Assembly (NCBI RefSeq): GCF_011516635.5
Contig: NZ_CP096255.1
Coordinates: 4,028,501-4,092,500, forward strand
Length of the DNA: 64,000 nucleotides
Direction: 5' to 3'
DNA from: Bradyrhizobium barranii subsp. apii
GTDB lineage: Bacteria; Pseudomonadota; Alphaproteobacteria; Rhizobiales; Xanthobacteraceae
Part shown: positions 16,347 to 23,789 of the stretch, in pieces
How the letters are laid out: the number at the start of each line of letters is the position of its first letter
How positions within the stretch are numbered: position 1 is the stretch's first letter
Notes under the pieces: model-generated
The model's database searches: none
Told to the model about the DNA's origin: nothing
The model's input: only the letters and a program-made list of their open reading frames with translations
Position numbers and translations under genes: made by a program

Positions 16347-17420
16347 ATGCTGAAACTGAAGACGACATTCCTCGCGCTGGCGCTGGCCGGCGCAGCGACG
16401 ATGGCCTCAGGCGTCACCGCCTCCGCCCAGGACAAGGCAACGGTCGGCATCGCCATGCCGACGAAATCGTCGGCGCGCTGGATCGACGATGGCAACAACA
16501 TGGTCAAGGTGCTGAAGGAGCGCGGCTACAACACCGACCTGCAATATGCCGAGGACGACATCCCGAACCAGCTCTCGCAGGTCGAGAACATGGTGACCAA
16601 GGGTGCGAAAGCGCTGGTGATCGCCGCGATCGACGGCACCACGCTGTCCGACGTGCTCAAGCAGGCGAAAGCAAAAGGCATCACCGTGATCGCCTATGAC
16701 CGCCTGATCCGCGGCACGCCGAACGTCGACTATTACGCGACCTTCGACAATTTCCAGGTCGGCGTGCTCCAGGCGGAGTCGCTCGTGCAGGGGCTCGGCC
16801 TCAAGGACGGCAAGGGCCCGTTCAACATCGAGCTGTTCGGCGGCTCGCCCGACGACAACAACGCCTACTTCTTCTACAACGGCGCGATGAGCGTGCTGAA
16901 GCCGTACATCGACAGCGGCAAGCTCGTCGTCGTCTCCGGCCAGATGGGCATGGACAAGGTCGCGACGCTCCGCTGGGACGGCGCCACCGCGCAGGCCCGC
17001 ATGGACAATCTGCTCAGCGCCTACTACGGCAACAAGAAGGTCAACGCTGTGCTGTCGCCCTATGACGGCCTCTCGATCGGCATCATCTCATCGCTGAAGG
17101 GCGTCGGCTATGGCAGCGCCGGTCAGCCGATGCCGATCATCAGCGGCCAGGATGCCGAGGTGCCCTCGATCAAGGCGATGCTGCGCGGCGACCAGTATTC
17201 GACCATCTTCAAGGACACCCGCGATCTCGCCAAGGTGACCGCCGATATGGTCGACGCCGCACTCGCCGGCAAGCAGGTCACCGTCAACGACACCAAGACC
17301 TACGAGAACGGCGCCAAGACGGTGCCGTCCTATCTCTTGAAGCCGGTCGTGGTCTACAAGGACAATTGGGAGAAGACTCTGGTCGACAGCGGCTACTACA
17401 AGAAGTCGCAGTTCCAGTAA
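16347..17420 (+). CDS. chvE: Multiple-sugar-binding periplasmic protein ChvE
   Basis: A periplasmic receptor of 357 residues for several aldoses. The Sec signal ends GVTASAQDKA. Mature segments KATVGIAMPTKSSARWIDDG, AEDDIPNQLSQVENMV and ELFGGSPDDNNAYFFYNGAM are highly characteristic of ChvE. In Agrobacterium this protein feeds the GguAB importer and also sugar sensing through VirA; only transport is expected here. GGGAG lies eight bases ahead of the ATG. It is followed by a double hairpin and then gguA and gguB. Confidence 0.93.
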   Translation: MLKLKTTFLALALAGAATMASGVTASAQDKATVGIAMPTKSSARWIDDGNNMVKVLKERGYNTDLQYAEDDIPNQLSQVENMVTKGAKALVIAAIDGTTLSDVLKQAKAKGITVIAYDRLIRGTPNVDYYATFDNFQVGVLQAESLVQGLGLKDGKGPFNIELFGGSPDDNNAYFFYNGAMSVLKPYIDSGKLVVVSGQMGMDKVATLRWDGATAQARMDNLLSAYYGNKKVNAVLSPYDGLSIGIISSLKGVGYGSAGQPMPIISGQDAEVPSIKAMLRGDQYSTIFKDTRDLAKVTADMVDAALAGKQVTVNDTKTYENGAKTVPSYLLKPVVVYKDNWEKTLVDSGYYKKSQFQ

Positions 17421-17435
17421 GCTTCTTTCTTTCCC

Positions 17436-17490
17436 CTCTCCCCGCTTGCGGGGAGAGCCTCTTCTCCCTCTCCCCGCAAGCGGGGAGAGG
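17436..17490. repeat. Twin hairpins between chvE and gguA
   Basis: Two hairpins lie in tandem. The first (17436-17457) has CTCTCCCCGC/GCGGGGAGAG arms with loop TT. The second (17467-17490) has eleven-base arms with loop AA. Each is the reverse complement of the other. They resemble the hairpin at 7607-7630 and probably tune the ratio of ChvE to GguAB. Confidence 0.7.
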
Positions 17491-17521
17491 TGAACTAGCA
17501 GCGATCGAGGGATGTGAAATC

Positions 17522-19099
17522 ATGACCGCCATGCTGGAGATGCGCGACGTCAGCAAGAGCTTTTCAGGCGTGCAGGCTCTGCGTGACGTGAACTTCTCGG
17601 TCGAGGCCGGGCAGATCCACGCGCTTGTCGGCGAGAACGGTGCCGGCAAATCCACACTGATGAAAGTGCTCAGCGGCGTCTACCCGGCCGGCAGCTACGA
17701 GGGCACCATCGTCTTCGAGGGCGAGGAGCGCCGCTTCCGCGACATCAACGATTCCGAGGCGCTCGGCATCATCATCATCCACCAGGAGCTGGCGCTGGTC
17801 CCGCTGATGTCGATCGCGGAGAACATTTTCCTGTCGCATCCGCCGTCAAAATTCGGCGTCATCGATCGCGACGAGGTCTACCGGCGCACCCGCGAGCTAC
17901 TGGCGCAAGTCGGCCTGAAGGAATCGCCGGATACGCTGATCACCGACCTCGGCGTCGGCAAGCAGCAGCTGGTCGAGATCGCGAAGGCTCTGTCCAAGCG
18001 GGTGCGGATGCTGATCCTGGACGAGCCGACCGCGAGCCTCAACGAGGCCGACAGTGCCGCGCTGCTCGAACGCCTGATGGCTTTCCGCGAGCAGGGCATC
18101 GGCTCGATCCTGATCTCGCACAAGCTTAACGAGGTGGCCAAGGTCGCCGACCACATCACCGTGCTGCGCGACGGCCGGACCGTCGACAGCATCGACTGCC
18201 GCAGCGAGCCGATCCAGGAAGACCGCATCATCCGCAGCATGGTCAACCGCGATCTCGCCCATCGCTTTCCCGAGCGCAGCGCGAAGATCGGCGAGCCTGT
18301 CCTGACCGTCGAGAACTGGTCGGTCTATCACCCCATTCATCCCGAGCGGCAGGTGATCAAGAACGTCAATTTCGGCGTGAAGCGCGGCGAGGTCGTCGGC
18401 ATCGCCGGGCTGATGGGCGCCGGCCGCACCGAGTTTGCCATGAGCCTGTTCGGCCGCTCCTGGGGCACCACTATCAGCGGCCGGATCCGGTTGGAGGGGA
18501 GGGAGATCGTGCTGCCGAGCGTCGCGGCCGCGATCGACGCCGGCCTTGCCTATGTCACCGAGGACCGCAAGCAGCTCGGACTGATCCTCGCCGACGACGT
18601 CCGCAAGAACATCACGCTCGCCAGCCTCGACCAGGTCGCACCCGGCCGGGTGATCGACGACATCGCCGAGCTGAAGGTCGCCAGCGACTACAGGAGCCGC
18701 ATGCGCATCCGCTGCTCCGACGTGTACCAGGAGACCGGCCAGCTCTCCGGCGGCAACCAGCAGAAAGTGGTCCTGTCGAAATGGCTGATGACCGATCCCA
18801 AGGTCCTGATCCTGGACGAGCCGACACGGGGCATTGATGTCGGTGCCAAATACGAGATTTACTGTATCATCAACGAGCTTGCGGAGGCCGGGCGCGGCGT
18901 CGTGGTGATCTCCTCGGAGATGCCCGAGCTGCTCGGTATCTGCGATCGCATCTGCGTCATGAACGACGGCGCCTTCGTCGGGGAGTTCAAGGGCGCAGAG
19001 GCGACGCAGGAGAAGATCATGCGCGCCATCATGCGCAACGAACGAAGCAACGGAAACGGCGTGCCTGAGGCCGCGGAGATGGGAGGATTGCAGCCATGA
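17522..19099 (+). CDS. gguA: Multiple-sugar ABC transporter ATP-binding protein GguA/MmsA
   Basis: A double-ABC ATPase of 525 residues partnering ChvE. Domain one has GENGAGKST (Walker A), LGVGKQQLVEIAKAL (signature region) and LILDEPTASLNE. Domain two has LMGAGRTEF, LSGGNQQKVVLSKWL and LILDEPTRGID. ATG at 17522 is chosen because the preceding sequence is the hairpin region. The stop overlaps the gguB start by four bases. GguA-type proteins import L-arabinose, D-galactose, D-xylose and D-glucose in relatives. Confidence 0.93.
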   Translation: MTAMLEMRDVSKSFSGVQALRDVNFSVEAGQIHALVGENGAGKSTLMKVLSGVYPAGSYEGTIVFEGEERRFRDINDSEALGIIIIHQELALVPLMSIAENIFLSHPPSKFGVIDRDEVYRRTRELLAQVGLKESPDTLITDLGVGKQQLVEIAKALSKRVRMLILDEPTASLNEADSAALLERLMAFREQGIGSILISHKLNEVAKVADHITVLRDGRTVDSIDCRSEPIQEDRIIRSMVNRDLAHRFPERSAKIGEPVLTVENWSVYHPIHPERQVIKNVNFGVKRGEVVGIAGLMGAGRTEFAMSLFGRSWGTTISGRIRLEGREIVLPSVAAAIDAGLAYVTEDRKQLGLILADDVRKNITLASLDQVAPGRVIDDIAELKVASDYRSRMRIRCSDVYQETGQLSGGNQQKVVLSKWLMTDPKVLILDEPTRGIDVGAKYEIYCIINELAEAGRGVVVISSEMPELLGICDRICVMNDGAFVGEFKGAEATQEKIMRAIMRNERSNGNGVPEAAEMGGLQP

Positions 19100-20286
19100 C
19101 CGACAAGACGGTGTCGCTGCCCGAGGAGCGCCGGCACGGCAGCTTCATCAAGAACAATTTGCGCAATTACGGCATGCTGATGTCGCTGATAGCGATCATG
19201 CTGTTCTTTCAGGTCATGACCGGCGGCACGTTGCTCCAGCCGCTCAACCTGACCAATCTGGTACTCCAGAACAGCTACATCGTCATCATGGCGCTCGGCA
19301 TGCTGCTCGTGATCGTCACCGGCCACATCGACCTCTCGGTGGGGTCGGTCGCGGGATTCGTCGGTGCGGTCGCCGCCCTGCTGATGGTGACGTACAAGGT
19401 CGACTATACGCTCGCCTTCATCGCCTGCCTCGTGGTCGGCGCTGCGATCGGCGCGGCGCAGGGCTATTGGGTCGCCTATTTCAAGATACCGTCCTTTATC
19501 GTGACATTGGCCGGCATGCTCGTGTTCAAGGGACTTGCGCTCGCGGTGTTGCAGGGGCAGTCGCTCGGGCCGTTTCCGCCGACCTTCCAGAAATTGTCGT
19601 CGGGCTTCATTCCGGAGTTCCTGCCCGAAGCGGGCACGCTGCATCCGACCTCGATGCTGATCGGGGCGGTGCTGGCGCTGGGGCTGGTCTATGCCAGCGC
19701 CAAGAGCCGCGCGCGCGAGCAGTCGCACGGCATCGAGGTCGAGCCTTACGCGTTCTTCCTTGGCAAGAGCGTGGTGCTGGCCTGCGCCGTGCTCTACTTC
19801 ACCTACCTGATCGCGACCTATCGCGGCCTGCCGAACGTGCTGGTGATCATGAGCGCCTTGATCGCGCTCTACGGCTTCGTCACCCGCCGCACCGTGATCG
19901 GCCGGCAGATCTATGCGGTCGGCGGCAACGCCAAGGCGGCAAGCCTGTCGGGCATCAAGACCGAACGGTTGACCTTCCTCACCTTCGTCAACATGGGCGT
20001 GCTCGCGGCTCTCGCCGGCCTCGTCTTTGCCGCGCGCCTCAACACCGCGGCGCCGAAAGCGGGCCTCGGCTTCGAGCTCGACGTCATCGCTGCCTGCTTC
20101 ATCGGTGGCGCCTCGGCCTATGGCGGCGTCGGCCGCGTCGGCGGCGCGGTGGTCGGCGCGATGATCATGGGCGTGATGAACAACGGCATGTCCATCCTCG
20201 GCATCGGCATCGACTATCAGCAGGTCATCAAGGGCCTGGTGCTGTTGGGCGCGGTGTGCATCGACGTGTACAATCAGCGGCGGTAA
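19096..20286 (+). CDS. gguB: Multiple-sugar ABC transporter permease GguB/MmsB
   Basis: An inner-membrane permease of 396 residues with about ten hydrophobic segments, longer than ribose-type permeases, as usual for GguB/XylH. Conserved parts include LLVIVTGHIDLSVGSVAGFVGAV, KIPSFIVTLAGMLVFKG and ACFIGGASAYGGVGRVGGAV. It begins inside the gguA stop (ATGA). It is the single permease of the ChvE system and probably homodimerises. No clear terminator was seen after it. Confidence 0.93.
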   Translation: MTDKTVSLPEERRHGSFIKNNLRNYGMLMSLIAIMLFFQVMTGGTLLQPLNLTNLVLQNSYIVIMALGMLLVIVTGHIDLSVGSVAGFVGAVAALLMVTYKVDYTLAFIACLVVGAAIGAAQGYWVAYFKIPSFIVTLAGMLVFKGLALAVLQGQSLGPFPPTFQKLSSGFIPEFLPEAGTLHPTSMLIGAVLALGLVYASAKSRAREQSHGIEVEPYAFFLGKSVVLACAVLYFTYLIATYRGLPNVLVIMSALIALYGFVTRRTVIGRQIYAVGGNAKAASLSGIKTERLTFLTFVNMGVLAALAGLVFAARLNTAAPKAGLGFELDVIAACFIGGASAYGGVGRVGGAVVGAMIMGVMNNGMSILGIGIDYQQVIKGLVLLGAVCIDVYNQRR

Positions 20287-20473
20287 GCGCAAAATCACGT
20301 CGCGGGGGAGGCTCTGGCGCCGCCCCGCCAGGTGACTACAATTTTCGTCAATTTCGATCATGGCATCGCGACCGGAACCGATGCCTCGCGATGACCATGA
20401 TTTGGGGGCTAGATCCGGGGGTGCCGAGCAGGGCACGGGCAGGGCAGCACCAGTGGCGGCTCATATCCACGAG

Positions 20474-20593
20474 ATGACAGACGATGAATTTGAGGGCCGG
20501 CTTCGCATCCTCTTGCGCATCGTTTCCGCCTGCACCCTCGGGCTAGGCTCCTTTGCTGCAGGTTTATTGATCGGCGCCTTTGTTCTGTTTTGA
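20474..20593 (+). CDS. Possible small single-span membrane protein
   Basis: A 39-codon frame beginning MTDDEFEGRLR has one strongly hydrophobic segment (ACTLGLGSFAAGLLIGAFVLF) reaching the C-terminus. The frame is open upstream to 20360 but that part looks like non-coding sequence. There is no convincing ribosome binding site. It lies in the 430-base gap between gguB and the histidine kinase, which otherwise shows only the FixK-type box. Confidence 0.35.
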   Translation: MTDDEFEGRLRILLRIVSACTLGLGSFAAGLLIGAFVLF

Positions 20594-20644
20594 ACGAGGC
20601 GATTCACTCCAGAGCCTCGGAGCGAGAGGCGCCGGCGCGTCTTC

Positions 20645-20658
20645 TTGATCTAGATCAA
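20645..20658. promoter_or_regulatory. FNR/FixK-type box TTGATCTAGATCAA
   Basis: A perfect 14-base palindrome, TTGAT-CTAG-ATCAA, matches the anaerobox recognised by Fnr/FixK regulators. It lies 61 bases (edge to start codon) ahead of the histidine kinase GTG, a position suited to activation. In Bradyrhizobium, FixK2 activates many low-oxygen and denitrification genes through such sites. Confidence 0.75.
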
Positions 20659-20718
20659 CCGATCGCCAATTCCGTGCTAATCTCATGTGGTCGACGCAAG
20701 GGACCACGGGGAACCTGA

Positions 20719-21963
20719 GTGACGAGTACAGTGAGGTCATCGCCGGCTTCGGAAGTGATGCTGGTCTCGACTTTGCCGGCGTTGCAGCTGATCTACGACA
20801 CCGCCCCGATCGGGTTGGCCTGTCTGTCGCCGGACTGCCGCTATTTGCTGATCAACCAGCGTCTGACCGAGATCTGCGGCATATCCATCGAAGGCCATCT
20901 TGGACATACGGTCAGGGACTGCGTGCCGGCCCTGGCGGGTTCCGTCGAGCAGATTGTGCGCTCGATCGTCGCGACGGGCGAGCCCGTGATCGGTATCGAG
21001 GTGGCGGGGCAACGGGCTGATCAGGTCGAGGAGCGTTCCTGGGTTACTTATTGGCACCCGCTGCGAATGCCGGACGGCGAGATTGTCGCGGTCAACGTGG
21101 CGGCGGAGGAGATCACCGAACGCAAGCGCGCCGAGCGGGAGATTCGCAGCGCCAGGGACGCCGCCGAGACCGCGCTTCGCCATCTGCGCGATATCCAGGA
21201 CACCCTGATCGAGGCGGAAAAGCTTGCGGCGCTCGGGCGCATGGTTGCCGGTGTCGCGCACGAGATCAACACGCCGCTCGGCAGTAGTCTGACGGTGGCA
21301 TCGACGCTCCAGCGCAAGGCGGAGCAGTTCGCGGCGGAGGTCGCGCGGGGTAATCTCAAGCGCTCGACACTGACAGGGTTTCTGGAACTGGTCAGCGATG
21401 CGTCGGCGCAGCTGGTCACGAATCTCGGTCGCGCCGCCGAGCGGGGGCAATCCTTCAAGCAGGTGGCGGCTGACCAGACCGAGTCACTTCGGCGCAGCTT
21501 CGACGCAGGCGAGCTGACCGGCCAGGTTCTGTCGCAGTTCGAGCGGCAGCTGCGGGTGCGCGACATCGCGTTCAGCCTCCACTGCGAAACGAATCTCGCC
21601 ATGGACAGCTATCCCGGGCCTTTCGGCCAAGTGCTCGCCAACCTCGCAGTCAATGCGATGACGCACGCGTTCTCCGATGGTGAGACCGGGACGATCAACG
21701 TCTCGCTCCGTGCGGTCAATGATGACCACGTTGAGCTGCTGTTTGCTGATGACGGCTGCGGCATGGCTCCCGATGTGGAACGGCGGGCCTTCGACCCGTT
21801 CTTCACCACGCGCCGGCACGACGGCGCAAGCGGCCTCGGTCTGCATATCGTGCACAGCATCGTCGTCGACCGGCTGGGTGGGCAGCTCCGGCTCGAGAGC
21901 CTGCCCGGCGCGGGGACGCGGTTTCAGCTCATCCTGCCGAGAACGGCGCCCGACCGGCGATAG
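20719..21963 (+). CDS. Soluble PAS-domain sensor histidine kinase
   Basis: A predicted cytoplasmic sensor kinase of 414 residues with no membrane span. A PAS domain (about 20-135) precedes a coiled linker. The dimerisation helix has GRMVAGVAHEINTPLG with phospho-acceptor H181. The HATPase domain has an N-box (LANLAVNAMTHAF), a G1 box (DDGCGMA) and a G2 box (GASGLGLHIV). The start is GTG. No response regulator is adjacent, so its partner is elsewhere. An Fnr/FixK-type box precedes it and the nor genes follow, so it is probably induced at low oxygen. What the PAS domain binds is not evident. Confidence 0.85.
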   Translation: MTSTVRSSPASEVMLVSTLPALQLIYDTAPIGLACLSPDCRYLLINQRLTEICGISIEGHLGHTVRDCVPALAGSVEQIVRSIVATGEPVIGIEVAGQRADQVEERSWVTYWHPLRMPDGEIVAVNVAAEEITERKRAEREIRSARDAAETALRHLRDIQDTLIEAEKLAALGRMVAGVAHEINTPLGSSLTVASTLQRKAEQFAAEVARGNLKRSTLTGFLELVSDASAQLVTNLGRAAERGQSFKQVAADQTESLRRSFDAGELTGQVLSQFERQLRVRDIAFSLHCETNLAMDSYPGPFGQVLANLAVNAMTHAFSDGETGTINVSLRAVNDDHVELLFADDGCGMAPDVERRAFDPFFTTRRHDGASGLGLHIVHSIVVDRLGGQLRLESLPGAGTRFQLILPRTAPDRR

Positions 21964-21992
21964 CTGATCGTTTCCTCATCGGTAGTGCCCGG

Positions 21993-22148
21993 CTACTGCG
22001 TCGTGAACAGCACCGTCGCGATCGCGACGGAGAGGCTCACCGCCGATACCGTCGCCACCGTCGACAGCACGCCCATGCGCCGGAGCGCGATGGCGAAGGC
22101 GATGATGATGGGTGTCGCGGTCATTAGCCCGATCTGTGCATCGCTCAT
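21993..22148 (-). CDS. Small two-span membrane protein, unknown function
   Basis: A 51-residue frame, MSDAQIGLMTATPII to VLFTTQ, with two hydrophobic stretches that would span the membrane. A longer frame reaches 22265 but its extra part is arginine-rich and overlaps the promoter boxes, so the shorter start is preferred. It lies between the kinase and norE and points away from norE. The palindrome at 22213-22226 is 65 bases ahead of its start and could serve both directions. I do not recognise a family. Confidence 0.5.
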   Translation of the reverse strand: MSDAQIGLMTATPIIIAFAIALRRMGVLSTVATVSAVSLSVAIATVLFTTQ

Positions 22149-22212
22149 GTCATTGCTCACCGCTCTTTGCGAACCCTGAGTCTGTTCGTACCGCGCTCCG
22201 GCGAGCGGGACG

Positions 22213-22226
22213 TTGCGTCGGCGCAA
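22213..22226. promoter_or_regulatory. FixK2-type box TTGCGTCGGCGCAA
   Basis: The palindrome TTGCG-TCGG-CGCAA fits the TTG(A/C)-N6-(T/G)CAA pattern described for Bradyrhizobium FixK2. It lies between the divergent small membrane gene and norE. Confidence 0.55.
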
Positions 22227-22251
22227 ACATCTCCGCCGGTGGCCTCCCAGT

Positions 22252-22265
22252 TTGTCCTGCGACAA
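22252..22265. promoter_or_regulatory. NnrR/FNR-type box TTGTCCTGCGACAA
   Basis: The palindrome TTGTC-CTGC-GACAA is 55 bases (edge to codon) ahead of norE. It departs from the FixK2 pattern at the fourth and eleventh bases but keeps TTG-N8-CAA, so a different family member such as NnrR may use it. Confidence 0.55.
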
Positions 22266-22320
22266 ATTCCGAACTGGACGGTTGAGCTAAGTCTGGCCGG
22301 TGTCCTGATCCGGAAAGACG

Positions 22321-22896
22321 ATGTCTGCGGCCGATTGCGAACAACAGGGAACTGGCTGGGGAATCTTGGAAGATCTCCCCGGCGATCCCATGATCTGGGT
22401 GCTGATCTTCAGCGAGCTCGTCGCCTTCGGCCTGTTCCTCGGCGCCTTCGTCGTTGCCCGGGCGATCCATCCCGTTGTGTTCGCGGCGGGGCAGGCGGCG
22501 CTCAACGCGAATCTCGCCGGCCTCAACACAATCGTGCTGGTGACCAGCGGCTGGGCCGCGGCGAGGGCGACCAGATCTGCGCGCGCCAGTGAAAAGCGGG
22601 CATCGCGCCGCTGGCTACTGATTGCCATGGCGCTCGGCGGCCTCTTCATCGCGATCAAGCTGACCGAATATGCCGAGGAGATCGGTCGCGGCGTTGGCCT
22701 CGAGACCAGCCCGTTCTTCACGCTCTACTTCCTCCTGACCGGCTTCCATCTCCTGCACGTCTGCCTCGGCATCATCATCCTTGCCGTTGTCTGCCGCCGC
22801 GCCGAGATCTCGGGCGTCGAGACGGGGGCCGCCTTCTGGCACATGGTCGATCTGGTCTGGATCGTCATGTTCCCGATCCTCTATCTGGTGCGCTGA
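22321..22896 (+). CDS. norE: NorE-like cytochrome c oxidase subunit III family protein
   Basis: An inner-membrane protein of 191 residues with five hydrophobic segments in the heme-copper oxidase subunit III family. Typical parts are GDPMIWVLIFSELVAFGLF near the start and FHLLHVCLGIIIL and WHMVDLVWIVMFPILYL near the end. NorE is not part of the purified NO reductase; in relatives it aids full activity or assembly. It is followed after two bases by the norF-like gene. Two FNR-type boxes lie upstream. Confidence 0.87.
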   Translation: MSAADCEQQGTGWGILEDLPGDPMIWVLIFSELVAFGLFLGAFVVARAIHPVVFAAGQAALNANLAGLNTIVLVTSGWAAARATRSARASEKRASRRWLLIAMALGGLFIAIKLTEYAEEIGRGVGLETSPFFTLYFLLTGFHLLHVCLGIIILAVVCRRAEISGVETGAAFWHMVDLVWIVMFPILYLVR

Positions 22897-22898
22897 TC

Positions 22899-23159
22899 AT
22901 GCCCGGCCGTCTCGACATCACCTGGCTCGTGCTGATCGGCCTCGCGCTCGCGACGATCCTGCTTCCGCCGCTGATGCCGCGTCCGCTGCTCGCCAACGCA
23001 CTTCTCCTGGTCCTTGCGGCCATCAAGGGCCGCCGAATCGCGCTCGATTTCATGGACCTTCGGGCGGTGCCGGCGCTCTGGCGCGGCCTCGTCAGCGCAT
23101 GGATCTTCATCGTCGTGCTGTTCGCCTGGCTCGCCTCCGACGTCGTCGTATTGATCTGA
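22899..23159 (+). CDS. norF: NorF-like small membrane protein
   Basis: A protein of 86 residues with three hydrophobic segments, resembling NorF and the cytochrome oxidase subunit IV-like family. It begins two bases after norE and overlaps nothing downstream. The central ALDFMDLRAVPALWRGL segment is typical of NorF. Its role is accessory to NO reductase. Confidence 0.8.
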   Translation: MPGRLDITWLVLIGLALATILLPPLMPRPLLANALLLVLAAIKGRRIALDFMDLRAVPALWRGLVSAWIFIVVLFAWLASDVVVLI

Positions 23160-23179
23160 CGCCGCCAACGCAGCGCTCA

Positions 23180-23193
23180 TTGCGCCCGAACAA
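23180..23193. promoter_or_regulatory. FNR-type box TTGCGCCCGAACAA ahead of norC
   Basis: TTG-N8-CAA spacing is kept, with a TTGCGC half matching FixK/NnrR sites. The site lies 77 bases ahead of the norC start. It suggests norCBQD has its own promoter besides read-through from norEF. Confidence 0.6.
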
Positions 23194-23269
23194 AGACCCG
23201 TCGGCACCGATCGGCAAGATACAGCATCACTGCTCCTCATTACTGGACTCACAACGGAAAGGACTGGCA

Positions 23270-23722
23270 ATGGCTGAACGCCTGACCAAGTCGGCGGCGC
23301 GAAACGTCTTCTACGGCGGCTCGGCTTTCTTCTTCGCCATCTTCATCGGGCTGACGGCGCACAGCCACTACTATATGGCGACGACCTCGACGGACGCGAC
23401 GACGCTGACATCGTCGGTCGCGCGCGGCAAGCATGTCTGGGAGAAGAACTCCTGCATCAATTGCCACACCTTGCTGGGCGAGGGCGCGTATTTCGCCCCT
23501 GAAGTCGGCAATGTCTGGGATCGCTGGGGCGGCAATGAGGATCCGGCCGCGGCGCGCGAGACACTGAAGGCCTGGATGCAGTCACAGCCCTCGGGCGCGG
23601 AGGGCCGGCGCCAGATGCCGCAGTTCAATCTCACCGACCAGGAGCTCAACGATCTCGCCGACTTCCTGCAATGGACCAGCAAGATCAAGCGCCAGGAGTG
23701 GCCGCCGAACAAGGCCGGCTGA
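23270..23722 (+). CDS. norC: Nitric oxide reductase subunit C (cytochrome c)
   Basis: A membrane-anchored c-type cytochrome of 150 residues, the electron-entry subunit of cNOR. One N-terminal span (about 13-32) is followed by the periplasmic domain with the heme site CINCH at 62-66. A candidate axial methionine lies in RRQMPQFNLT. GGAAAGGA precedes the ATG. It receives electrons from soluble cytochrome c and passes them to NorB. The length and motifs are normal. Confidence 0.96.
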   Translation: MAERLTKSAARNVFYGGSAFFFAIFIGLTAHSHYYMATTSTDATTLTSSVARGKHVWEKNSCINCHTLLGEGAYFAPEVGNVWDRWGGNEDPAAARETLKAWMQSQPSGAEGRRQMPQFNLTDQELNDLADFLQWTSKIKRQEWPPNKAG

Positions 23723-23789
23723 CGCCTTCCTCTTTCAGGGCCTTGCCTCCTTCAAGGCCTTGCCTCTTTCAAGACAGAGAGAACCCGAA

